Assembly (NCBI GenBank): GCA_035695825.1
Contig: DASRRH010000022.1
Coordinates: forward strand, 124,001 to 188,000
DNA length: 64,000 nucleotides
Direction of reading: 5' to 3'
Origin: JAKEFM01 sp035695825
GTDB taxonomy: Bacteria; Planctomycetota; UBA1135; JAKEFM01
Shown here: one piece after another, positions 19,960 through 29,434 of the stretch
How the letters are laid out: each line of letters starts with the position of its first letter
Position numbering within the stretch: position 1 is the stretch's first letter
Made by a program: the position numbers and the translations under genes
Notes under the pieces: model-generated
Database searches by the model: none
What the model was told of the DNA's origin: nothing
What the model saw: the letters and a program-made list of their open reading frames with translations, nothing else

Positions 19960-19988
19960 TTGCAGGAACCCGTCCGAGGGCTTGAAAT
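19960..19988 (+). promoter_or_regulatory. Putative sigma70-type promoter of phosphatase copy 1
   Basis: TTGCAG (19960-19965), 17-base spacer, TGAAAT (19983-19988), 34 bases before the start codon of the first phosphatase. Phosphatase copy 2 has the same layout (TTGCAA, 17 bases, TGGAAT), and both spacers contain CCCGTC then GAGGG at the same offset, so the region is conserved beyond the hexamers. Confidence 0.5.
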
Positions 19989-20022
19989 GTAGTCCCCGGG
20001 CGCAGGGAGGGGGTGAAGGGCT

Positions 20023-21582
20023 ATGGGACCGCCCCGAAGCTGGTGTTCTGCCTTCCTGGCGCTCGTGGTCGCCGCTCCTCCGCTGCTCGCGCAGGTCGTC
20101 GTGACGCGAGGGCCGGCGGTGGCGAAGGTGGGGTCGACGGGAACGTCGATCGACTGGACGACGGTTTCGGGTCCCGCGATCGAGACGACGGGAGCCACGA
20201 TCCAGTGGACGACGTCTCCGGCATCCGCGGGCTCGGTCGAGTGGGGCTTGACTCCCGCCCTCGGCCTTTCGACGGGGGGGACGCCCGTCCAGACCCTCCA
20301 CGAGGTGGCCGTGACCGGCCTCTTCCCGAACCGGGTCTACTACTATCGGGTCGTGGCGGGCGGGGTCCCGATCTCCCCGATCCACTCGTTCCGGACGGCG
20401 GAGACGCCGCTCTACCCGTTCTTCCGATTCGCGATGTTCGGGGACAGCGGGAGCGGCAATGCCTATCAGACCGGGGTGGCGTCGCTCGTCGAGGCCCTCC
20501 GTCCCGACCTCGTCCTCATCGCGGGGGACGTCCTCTACGGCTCCGGCTCCGCGAGCGGCGTGGATTCGAGGTACTTCGTTCCTTACGCCGGGCTCCTCGG
20601 GGATCGCCCCTTCTACCTCGCCTTGGGAAACCACGACTACGAGACGGCGTGCGGCCAGCCCTACCTCGACGCCTTCTGCCTCCCGACGAGCGCCCCCGGC
20701 GGGGAGCGCTACTACTCGTTCGATCGCGGGGAGGTGCACTTCACGTGCGCCGATTCGGATCCGCTCGGCGGTCCCGCCTCGGGGTGTCCGTCGCTCCCCG
20801 CCTTTGCAGCGCAGGCCGGCTGGCTCGACGCCGACCTCGCGGCCTCGAACGCGCCCTGGAAGATCGTCTTCTTCCACCACCCGCCGTATTCGGACTCCAA
20901 CCACGGGGACGACCCCGACGTCCAGGCGACCTTCGTCCCCATCTTCGAGGCGCGCGGGGTCGACCTCGTCCTCAGCGGTCACGACCACTGCTACCAGCGC
21001 TTCCCGCCGATGCTCGGCGGAGCGCCGGCGACCGGGGGGGTGCGTTACATGGTGGCGGGAACGGGCGGCGCGAGCCTGTACGGGATCAACCCCGGCCCCC
21101 TCCTCGAGTTCGGCGCCGTCACGCATGGCGCGCTCGTCGGCGACGTGCACGGGAACCAGATCCGCCTCCGCTTCTACGGCGCCGATTCCGGGAACTTCGG
21201 CCAGCTCCTCGACGAGATCGTGATGTCGAAGGGGCCGACCACCCCCTTCCTCGAGGCCTCCGCTCTCACGGTCGCCCCCGGCGGGTCGCTGTCTCTCAAC
21301 CTCTCCGCCGAGGCGGGGTCGAGCTACGCCCTCGGATTCAGCCCGGTCCCCGGCTATGTCGAGGCCCCCCCGCACGGGATCCTTCTCCTGGCTCCGACGG
21401 TGATGGCCTTCCTCGCGTCCGGAGTCGCGCCGGCGGGCGGAACCGTCACGCTCTCGCTTGCCGTCCCTCCCGATCCCACGCTCCTCGGGTTCGTCCTGCG
21501 GTTCCAGGAGGTCGCGACGAGCACCGATCCTTCGGTCGGGGGGCTCTGGATCTCGAACCTCGTCGCGATCAAGGTCGGCTGA
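20023..21582 (+). CDS. Secreted purple-acid-phosphatase-like metallophosphoesterase, copy 1
   Basis: Exported metallophosphoesterase of 519 residues. Signal peptide about 1-23 (FLALVVAAPPLLAQ), N-terminal fibronectin-like domain as in purple acid phosphatases (about 24-135, ending HSFRTAETP), then a Metallophos domain (about 140-400) with all five metal-binding blocks: FGDSGSG, GDVLYG, GNHDY, FFHHPPYSDS and GHDHCYQRF. A C-terminal beta domain of about 100 residues (GPTTPFLEASALTVAPGGSL to the end) is shared with the two next genes. It probably hydrolyses phosphomono- or diesters outside the cytoplasm; substrate unknown. A 51-base insertion (20131-20181) duplicates part of the N-terminal domain relative to copies 2 and 3. 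ATG 20023 follows GGGAGGGGGTGAAGGG. Confidence 0.87.
   Translation: MGPPRSWCSAFLALVVAAPPLLAQVVVTRGPAVAKVGSTGTSIDWTTVSGPAIETTGATIQWTTSPASAGSVEWGLTPALGLSTGGTPVQTLHEVAVTGLFPNRVYYYRVVAGGVPISPIHSFRTAETPLYPFFRFAMFGDSGSGNAYQTGVASLVEALRPDLVLIAGDVLYGSGSASGVDSRYFVPYAGLLGDRPFYLALGNHDYETACGQPYLDAFCLPTSAPGGERYYSFDRGEVHFTCADSDPLGGPASGCPSLPAFAAQAGWLDADLAASNAPWKIVFFHHPPYSDSNHGDDPDVQATFVPIFEARGVDLVLSGHDHCYQRFPPMLGGAPATGGVRYMVAGTGGASLYGINPGPLLEFGAVTHGALVGDVHGNQIRLRFYGADSGNFGQLLDEIVMSKGPTTPFLEASALTVAPGGSLSLNLSAEAGSSYALGFSPVPGYVEAPPHGILLLAPTVMAFLASGVAPAGGTVTLSLAVPPDPTLLGFVLRFQEVATSTDPSVGGLWISNLVAIKVG
20131..20181 (+). repeat. 51-base in-frame insertion creating an imperfect repeat
   Basis: Compared with copies 2 and 3, phosphatase copy 1 has 17 extra residues, GSTGTSIDWTTVSGPAI, just before the equivalent strand ETTGATIQWTT. 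The inserted piece is itself an imperfect copy of that strand (STGTSIDWTT versus TTGATIQWTT), so it reads as a local tandem duplication that diverged. Confidence 0.6.
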
Positions 21583-21644
21583 GCGGGGCGAGGCCCGGCG
21601 GGTTCGTCGGGAGGCGCCGGCTCGGCTGGCGCGGCAACCCCAGA

Positions 21645-21673
21645 TTGCAATTTCCCGTCGGAGGGTGTGGAAT
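21645..21673 (+). promoter_or_regulatory. Putative sigma70-type promoter of phosphatase copy 2
   Basis: TTGCAA (21645-21650), 17-base spacer with CCCGTC and GAGGG, then TGGAAT (21668-21673), 32 bases before GTG 21706. It parallels the element at 19960-19988 in sequence and spacing. Confidence 0.5.
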
Positions 21674-21705
21674 AGCCTCGAAGGGCATGGGAGGGGTTGC
21701 GAAGG

Positions 21706-23217
21706 GTGATTCGACCCTCCGAAACCCTGGTTCGGTCCCTCCTGGCGCTCGTCGTCCTCGCTCCCTCCCTCGGGGCGCAGGTCGCGGTGACGCGCGGGCC
21801 GGCGGTGGCGAAGGTGGAGACGACGGGGGCGACCATCCAGTGGACGACGGTCCCGGGCACCTACGGCGCCGTCGAGTGGGGAGAGACGCCCGCTCTCGGT
21901 CAGGCGACGGCTCCGAGCCCGCTCTCGACCTTGCACGAGGTCGCGGTTTCCGGGCTCCTTCCGAACCGGCGCTACTACTACCGGATCCTCGCGAACGGGG
22001 CTCCCCTCTCCCCCGTCCACTCCTTCCGGTCCGCGGAAACGCCCCTCTATCCGTTCTTCCGCTTCGCCGTGATCGGGGACAGCGGCAGCGGTTCCTCGGG
22101 CCAGGCGGCGGTGGCCTCGCTCCTCGAATCCCTCGCTCCGGACCTCGTCCTGATCGCGGGGGACGTGATCTACCCCTCCGGAGCCGCCGCCGCCATCGAT
22201 CCGAAGTACTTCGTCCCCTACGCCTCGCTCCTCGGGGAACGCCCCTTCTATCTCGCCCTCGGGAACCACGACTACGGGACGGGGTGCGCCCAGCCCTACC
22301 TCGACGCCTTCTGCGTCCCGACGAGCGTCCCGGGGGGAGAGCGCTACTACTCCTTCGATCGCGGGGAGGTGCACTTCGTGTCCGCGGATTCGGATCCGCT
22401 CAGTGGTCCCCCCTCGGGGTGTTCGTCGCTCCCCGCGTTCGCGGCGCAGGCCGCCTGGCTCGACGCCGATCTCGCGGCGTCGAACGCGCCCTGGAAGATT
22501 GTCTTCTTCCACCACCCGCCCTACTCGGACTCCAGCCACGGGGACGACCCGGACGTCCAGGCGGTCTTCGTCCCCATCTTCGAGGCGCGCGGCGTCGACC
22601 TCGTCCTCAGCGGTCACGACCACTGCTACGAGCGGTTCCCGCCGATGCTCGGGGGGGCGCCTGCGCCCGGGGGCGTTCGCTACATGGTCGCCGGAACGGG
22701 AGGCGCGAACCTGTACGGGATCAACCCCGGGCCCCTGCTCCAGTTCGGCGCGGCCTCGCGCGGCGCGCTCGTCGGCGACGTGCGCGGGAACCAGATCCGC
22801 CTGCGATTCTACGGAGCGGGCTCCGGGAACTTCGGACAGGTCCTCGACGAGATCGTGATGTCGAAGGGGCCGACCACCCCGTTCCTCGAGGCCTCCGCTC
22901 TCACGGTCGCCCCCGGCGGGTCCGTGTCGCTCAGCCTCTCGGGCGAGCCGGGGGAATACGGCGCCGTCGGATTCGGGCCGATCCCCGCCTACGGTGAGCT
23001 CCCTCCGCACGGGCTTCTCCGCCTCGACCCGACGGCGATCGACGTGTGCCTCTCCGTGGTCCTACCGACGGGAGGGACGGTGACCCTCCCGATGGTCGTT
23101 CCCCCCATCCCCGCGCTCGCCGGCATCGTCGTGCGGTTCCAGGCGGCCGCGACGAGCACGGATCCGTCGGTCGGAGGACTCTGGATCTCGAACCTGGTCG
23201 AGATCCTGGTCGGCTGA
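21706..23217 (+). CDS. Secreted purple-acid-phosphatase-like metallophosphoesterase, copy 2
   Basis: Second of three tandem paralogues, 503 residues. Signal peptide ends LVVLAPSLGAQ; N-terminal fibronectin-like domain, Metallophos domain with IGDSGSG, GDVIYPSG, GNHDY, FFHHPPYSDS and GHDHCYERF, and the shared C-terminal beta domain ending DPSVGGLWISNLVEILVG. I chose GTG 21706 over the in-frame TTG 21697 because alignment with copy 3 (gggttgcggagga then ATG) puts the ribosome binding site cgaagg directly before the GTG. Long blocks of near-identical DNA with copies 1 and 3 around the metal sites point to recent duplication or gene conversion. It has its own promoter-like element. Confidence 0.86.
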   Translation: MIRPSETLVRSLLALVVLAPSLGAQVAVTRGPAVAKVETTGATIQWTTVPGTYGAVEWGETPALGQATAPSPLSTLHEVAVSGLLPNRRYYYRILANGAPLSPVHSFRSAETPLYPFFRFAVIGDSGSGSSGQAAVASLLESLAPDLVLIAGDVIYPSGAAAAIDPKYFVPYASLLGERPFYLALGNHDYGTGCAQPYLDAFCVPTSVPGGERYYSFDRGEVHFVSADSDPLSGPPSGCSSLPAFAAQAAWLDADLAASNAPWKIVFFHHPPYSDSSHGDDPDVQAVFVPIFEARGVDLVLSGHDHCYERFPPMLGGAPAPGGVRYMVAGTGGANLYGINPGPLLQFGAASRGALVGDVRGNQIRLRFYGAGSGNFGQVLDEIVMSKGPTTPFLEASALTVAPGGSVSLSLSGEPGEYGAVGFGPIPAYGELPPHGLLRLDPTAIDVCLSVVLPTGGTVTLPMVVPPIPALAGIVVRFQAAATSTDPSVGGLWISNLVEILVG

Positions 23218-23428
23218 GAGCTCCGCTCGCCCGCCCCACCGACCCTCCTCCCTCCCCGCGCGCCGCTGCGTAGGGACGGCCCGCAAGCAGCCCGAGGGAC
23301 CCGTCCCCCCCAGGTCCTCCGATCCGGCCGGGCTACCGAATCGCCCCTTGAGCCCTTGCGGGCTCGCCATAGTCCTTCTCACGCCGGCGGTGCTCTCCCC
23401 CCCACCGCGGGGAGGGTTGCGGAGGACC

Positions 23429-24937
23429 ATGAGACTCTCCAAGGCCCCGATCCTTTCCCTGCTCTTTCTCGGTGGCGTCACCCCTGATCTATGGGCTCAG
23501 GTCGTCGTAACACGTGGCCCGGCAGTGGCTAGGGTGAAGACGGATGAAGCCACGATCCAGTGGAGGACGTCTTCGACCTCCCCGGGCTCCGTCGAGTGGG
23601 GATCCACGCCGGCCCTCGGACAGACGACGGCGCCTACGCCGACGCAGACCAACCACGAGGTGTCGGTGGCGGGCCTCCTCCCGAACCGGACCTACTACTA
23701 CCGGGTCCTCGCGACCGGGGTTCCCGTCTCCCCGATCCACTCGTTCCGGACCGCGGAGACGCCGCTCTACCCGTTCTTCCGATTCGGCGCTTTCGGGGAC
23801 AGCGGGATGGCCAACTCCAGCCAGGCCTCGGTGGCGTCGCTCGTCGGAAGCCTCGCTCCGGACCTCGTTCTCATCCTCGGGGACGTGATCTACCCCTCCG
23901 GGGCCGCGTCCGACATGGATGCCAAGTACTTCGTCCCCTACGCCTCACTCCTCGGGGACCGTCCCTTCTACCCCGCCCTCGGGAACCACGACTACGCGAC
24001 GGGGTGCGCCCAGCCCTACCTCGACGCCTTCTGCGTCCCGACGAGCGGGCCAGGCGGGGAGCGCTACTACTCGTTCGACCGAGGGCCGGTGCACTTCGTC
24101 TGCGCCGACTCCGATCCGCTGAGCGGCCCCCCCTCGGGGTGCTCGTCGCTCTCCGCATTCGCCGCTCAGGCGGCATGGCTCGACGCCGACCTCGCCGCTT
24201 CGAACGCTTCCTGGAAGATCGTCTTCTTCCACCACCCGCCGTACTCGGACTCCAACCACGGGGACGACCCCGACGTCCAGGCGATCTTCGTCCCCATCTT
24301 CGAGGCGCGCGGGGTCGACCTCGTCCTCAGCGGTCACGACCACTGCTACGAGCGGTTCCCTCCGATGGTCGGGGGAGCGCCGGCGAGCGGAGGGGTGCGT
24401 TACATGGTGGCGGGAACGGGCGGCGCGAGCCTGTACGGGATCAACCCCGGCCCCCTCCTCGAGTTCGGCGCAGTCACGCATGGCGCGCTGGTCGGTGACG
24501 TCCGGGGGAACCAGATTCGGCTGCGATTCTTCGGGGCCGATTCCAGCAACTTCGGCCAGGTCCTCGACGAGATCGTGATGTCGAAGGGGCCGACGACCCC
24601 TGTGCTCGAGGCTTCCGCCCTCACGGTTCCCCTCGGCGGATCCCTGTCCCTCGGCCTGACGGCCGAGGCAGGGCAGGGCTACGTGCTCGCATTCGGGACG
24701 ACCTCCGCCTACGGCGAGGCCCCCCCGCACGGAATCCTCCTTCTCGCTCCGGCGGGGATCAACGTCGGAGCGAACGGGGCCGTGCCGGCGGGAGGGACGG
24801 TGACGTTTCCCCTCGCCGTCCCCTCCATCCCCGCCCTCCTCGGGATGACCGTGCGGTTCCAGGCGGCCGCGACGAGCACGGATCCGTCGGTCGCGGGATT
24901 CTGGATCTCGAACCTCGCCGCGATCCAAGTCGGCTGA
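23429..24937 (+). CDS. Secreted purple-acid-phosphatase-like metallophosphoesterase, copy 3
   Basis: Third tandem paralogue, 502 residues. Signal peptide MRLSKAPILSLLFLGGVTP...WAQ, N-terminal fibronectin-like domain, Metallophos domain with FGDSGMAN (the second glycine-rich residue is changed relative to GDSGSG in copies 1 and 2), GDVIYPSG, GNHDY, FFHHPPYSDS, GHDHCYERF, and the same C-terminal beta domain. Metal ligands are intact, so it should be active. ATG 23429 has GCGGAGGA in place. The 211 bases before it differ from those before copies 1 and 2, so it may be regulated separately. Confidence 0.86.
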   Translation: MRLSKAPILSLLFLGGVTPDLWAQVVVTRGPAVARVKTDEATIQWRTSSTSPGSVEWGSTPALGQTTAPTPTQTNHEVSVAGLLPNRTYYYRVLATGVPVSPIHSFRTAETPLYPFFRFGAFGDSGMANSSQASVASLVGSLAPDLVLILGDVIYPSGAASDMDAKYFVPYASLLGDRPFYPALGNHDYATGCAQPYLDAFCVPTSGPGGERYYSFDRGPVHFVCADSDPLSGPPSGCSSLSAFAAQAAWLDADLAASNASWKIVFFHHPPYSDSNHGDDPDVQAIFVPIFEARGVDLVLSGHDHCYERFPPMVGGAPASGGVRYMVAGTGGASLYGINPGPLLEFGAVTHGALVGDVRGNQIRLRFFGADSSNFGQVLDEIVMSKGPTTPVLEASALTVPLGGSLSLGLTAEAGQGYVLAFGTTSAYGEAPPHGILLLAPAGINVGANGAVPAGGTVTFPLAVPSIPALLGMTVRFQAAATSTDPSVAGFWISNLAAIQVG

Positions 24938-25012
24938 CCCGGGCGAACTCGCCCCGCCAAGCGCCGGCGGCGGGGGTATCCTTGTCGGCGGGAAACCGGC
25001 AGGGGGGGCTCG

Positions 25013-26667
25013 ATGGCCGACGCGAAGAAGACTCCCATCCCGAGCGCAACCGTCGAGGGGAGCGGGGTGGCGCTCCTCGGAGGGGTCGGGCCTTCCGACG
25101 ACCCCGTCCTGACTCCGGCGGCGCTGGAGTTCGTCGCGCGCCTCGAGCGGCGCTTCCGCGCCGACCGGACGCGGCTCCTGCGCCTCCGGAAGGAGAGGCA
25201 GGCGTTCCTCGACGCGGGGGGCCGTCTCGACTTCCTTCCGGACACGCGCGCGGTCCGCGAGGGGGACTGGAAGATCGCGCCCGCACCGGCCGACCTCCAG
25301 GACCGCCGCGTCGAGATCACCGGTCCCGTCGACCGCAAGATGATCATCAACGCCCTGAACTCGGGTGCCCAGGTGTTCATGGCGGACTTCGAGGACTCGA
25401 ATTCCCCGACGTGGAGGAACGTCCTCGAGGGCCAGTCGAACCTGATCGACGCCGTCCGCCGGCGAATCCGCTGGGTCGCCCCGGACGGCGGCAAGGAGTA
25501 CCGGCTCGCGGAGAAGACGGCGGTCCTCGTCGTCCGCCCGCGGGGCTGGCACCTCCCCGAGAAACACCTCCTCGTCGACGGGGCGCCCGTCTCGGCCTCC
25601 CTGTTCGACTTCGGGCTCTACTTCTTCCACAACGCCCGCGAGCTCCTCGGCCGCGGCACCGGGCCCTACTTCTACCTCCCGAAGATCGAGAGCCACCTCG
25701 AGGCGCGGCTGTGGAACGAGGTCTTCCTCGACGCGCAGGACGCGCTCGGAATCCCGTACGGCACGATCCGGGCGACGGTCCTGATCGAGACGCTCCCCGC
25801 CGCTTTCGAGATGGACGAGATCCTCTTCGAGCTGCGGGAGCACTCCGGGGGCCTGAACTGCGGCCGGTGGGACTACATCTTCTCCTTCATCAAGAAGCAC
25901 CGCGCCCGTCCCGACTGCGTCCTTCCCGACCGCGGCTCCGTGACGATGGAGCAGCCCTTCCTCCGCGCCTACTCGCTCCTCCTGATCCGGACCTGTCACC
26001 GCCGAGGCGCCCCCGCGATGGGGGGAATGGCCGCGCAGATCCCGATCAAGGGGGACCCCGAGCGCAACCGCGTCGCCTTCGAGAAGGTGCGCGCCGATAA
26101 GCGCCGAGAGGCCCGGGATGGGCACGACGGGACCTGGGTCGCACACCCGGGCCTCGTCGAGACGGCGCGCGCGGAGTTCGAGGCGGCGTCCGCTGGCCCG
26201 AACCAGATCGACCGCCTGCGCGAGGACGTGGCCGTCGGCGCCTCCGACCTCCTCGCGGTCCCCGGGGGGCGGATCACGGAGGCGGGGCTCCGCCAGAACC
26301 TCGACGTCGGCGTCCGGTACCTCGAGGCGTGGCTCCGCGGGACCGGCTGCGTCCCGCTCTACGACCTGATGGAGGACGCGGCGACCGCGGAGATCTCCCG
26401 CGCGCAGGTCTGGCAGTGGGTGCGCCACGGCGCGCGGCTCGAGGACGGCCGCGGGATCGACGCGGAGCTCGTGCGGCGCACGCTGGACGAGCAGATGGAC
26501 CGCGCCCGGGGCGATCTTGGATCCGCCCGCTTCGAGTCGGGGAGGTTCGCCCCGGCGCGCGCGCTCTTCGAGAGGCTCGTCCTCTCGACCGAGCTCGAAG
26601 AGTTCTTGACGCTTCCCGCGTACGACCTCCTCCTCGGATTCGAGGGAATGGGAAAGGAGACCCCCTG

Positions 26668-26668
<1 letters not shown>
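25013..26668 (+). CDS. aceB: Malate synthase A
   Basis: Glyoxylate-shunt malate synthase (acetyl-CoA + glyoxylate to malate), form A, 551 residues, a normal length. Landmarks include VFMADFEDSNSPTWRNVLEG, the RPRGWHLPEKHLLVDG segment, the GTIRATVLIETLPAAFEMDE strand with the catalytic Arg and Mg-ligand Glu, GLNCGRWDYIFSFIK and GGMAAQIPIKGD. Cytosolic. ATG 25013 opens the operon; its stop overlaps the isocitrate lyase start (TGATG). A TATCCT hexamer 31 bases upstream is a possible -10 element. With the isocitrate lyase it allows net conversion of acetyl-CoA to C4 acids, matching the beta-oxidation genes later in the window. Confidence 0.95.
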
Positions 26669-28014
<1,346 letters not shown>

Positions 28015-28024
28015 AGAAGCCGGG

Positions 28025-28759
28025 TTAGCGCGCGGAGGAGCCGCCTCCCGGCGCGTGCGCGGCCGGGTCCGGCGAGGGGAGGGAGGGGGGAACCACCCCG
28101 AAGCGGTGGCGCAGGAGCCCGAAGAGTCGAGCCGCGAGGAGCGCTCCCCCCGTCAGCCCGAGTGCCCAGTAGAGAAAGAAGACCGGCTCGACCCGGGTCT
28201 CGGAGCCGATCGAGAGGGAGTGGTAGGAGGAGAGGAGGAACCCGGCGTAGTTGACGGCGTGCACGCCTCTCCACGCGCGCCGGAGGAGCCTCCGGCCGGC
28301 CGTGGCCGCGAGGATCCCGGCGAGGAGGACGCCGAGACTCACCGCGCCGAAGAAGACCATTCGCTCCCAGTAGTTCTCGGCGGGGTTCGGGAAGAAGGTC
28401 TGGAGGAAAGCGGGTTTCCCCGTCCGGAGCGTCCGCCCCCAGGCGAAGAGGAGGGGATGCAGGAGGAGGAAGAGGAGCGTCGTCAACCCGAGGGCCCGGT
28501 GCAGCGGAACGAGGGTCCGGAGACCGAGGAGCCGCGCGACGGTCCCGCCGCGCGAGCCGAGGACGACCTGGATCCAGAGGAGGACGAAGGCGAGGTGTCC
28601 GGCCGGCCGCATCATGACGTAGGCGGACTGGCCGGCGGGGAACTGTCCCTCGAGGTAGAAGGCGGGCGAGCCCGTCCTCCAGAGGAAGGCGGCTACGGGG
28701 GAGACCAGGAGAACGGCGGCAAGCCCCCCCGCGGCGGCGCGGCGGAAGGCGAAGCTCAC
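28025..28759 (-). CDS. Ferric-reductase-like transmembrane protein
   Basis: Integral membrane protein of 244 residues with six or so hydrophobic helices and the histidine pattern of a ferric-reductase-like (MsrQ/FRD) heme domain: LVPLHRALGL, LLLHPLLFAWG, AWRGVHAVNYAGF and LLSSYHSLSIG. There is no flavin or NAD-binding domain, so it would need a soluble or periplasmic partner. GTG 28759 overlaps the stop of the upstream rhodanese gene (GTGA, 28756-28759), so the two are an operon and the rhodanese may supply or protect a sulfur/redox substrate. It is convergent with isocitrate lyase, with only 10 bases between the stops. Confidence 0.72.
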   Translation of the reverse strand: MSFAFRRAAAGGLAAVLLVSPVAAFLWRTGSPAFYLEGQFPAGQSAYVMMRPAGHLAFVLLWIQVVLGSRGGTVARLLGLRTLVPLHRALGLTTLLFLLLHPLLFAWGRTLRTGKPAFLQTFFPNPAENYWERMVFFGAVSLGVLLAGILAATAGRRLLRRAWRGVHAVNYAGFLLSSYHSLSIGSETRVEPVFFLYWALGLTGGALLAARLFGLLRHRFGVVPPSLPSPDPAAHAPGGGSSAR

Positions 28760-29289
28760 GGGTCCTTCGACTCGAGCCGCGCGCGCAGGAGCCCGGCGGC
28801 TTCCGAGTCGGAACGACCGAAGGCCTCGCCGGCGAGAGGGAGGTTCGCCTTCTTCCAGGCCGAGACGCCGAAACCTTCGAGCAGCGCGACGCCGGGCACG
28901 CCGCGGCGCGCGAGGGCGCGGGCGCCCTCGAAGCCGCGGAAGTCCTTCAAGCAGTAGGGGACGACGATCTCCGCCCCGCGCAGGGGATCGAGGTCCATTT
29001 CCGCCAGGTCGCGCAACGGGACGTGCACCGCATTCGGCAGGTGGAACTCCTCGTACTCGGGGCGCTCTCGAACGTCCACGAACACGAGCCTCCCCTCCAG
29101 GGCGAGAGTGGCGGCCTCTCGGGGGGGGATCGATCGGAACGGGCTGACCGGCGTTTCCCCCCTCGCCTTCCGGACCGTCTCGGCCAGGGCCGGGACCGCC
29201 AGAATGGCAGCGAGCAGGAACGCGGCGCCATGCAACCAGACCGTCTTGTTTCGATCCCGAAACGGGAATCTGAGGGTGTGGGCGCTCAC
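28756..29289 (-). CDS. Membrane-anchored rhodanese-like protein
   Basis: About 177 residues: short N-terminus, one membrane anchor (TVWLHGAAFLLAAILAVPAL), then a rhodanese domain (LVFVDVRERPEYEEFHLPNA, VPYCLKDFRGFEGARALARRG, GVALLEGFGVSAWKKANLP). Cys in VPYCLKDF is the expected active-site Cys, so it could be a sulfurtransferase on the outer face of the membrane. GTG 29289 has no clear ribosome binding site; ATG 29397 with GAGGGGAG upstream is a realistic alternative and would add 36 residues. The stop is coupled to the ferric-reductase-like gene. Confidence 0.7.
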   Translation of the reverse strand: MSAHTLRFPFRDRNKTVWLHGAAFLLAAILAVPALAETVRKARGETPVSPFRSIPPREAATLALEGRLVFVDVRERPEYEEFHLPNAVHVPLRDLAEMDLDPLRGAEIVVPYCLKDFRGFEGARALARRGVPGVALLEGFGVSAWKKANLPLAGEAFGRSDSEAAGLLRARLESKDP

Positions 29290-29434
29290 GGCACTTGTGA
29301 ATCGCGGAATCGCAAGTCTCGCTCCAAGCGTAAGGCCCTGCGATTCCAACGCCGGACGCGTCGCACGAGCTCCGGAGCGTTCCGGGAAGGCTTGCATCGG
29401 CGCGCTCCCCTCGCGCGACAGGCCGGTGGATGGT

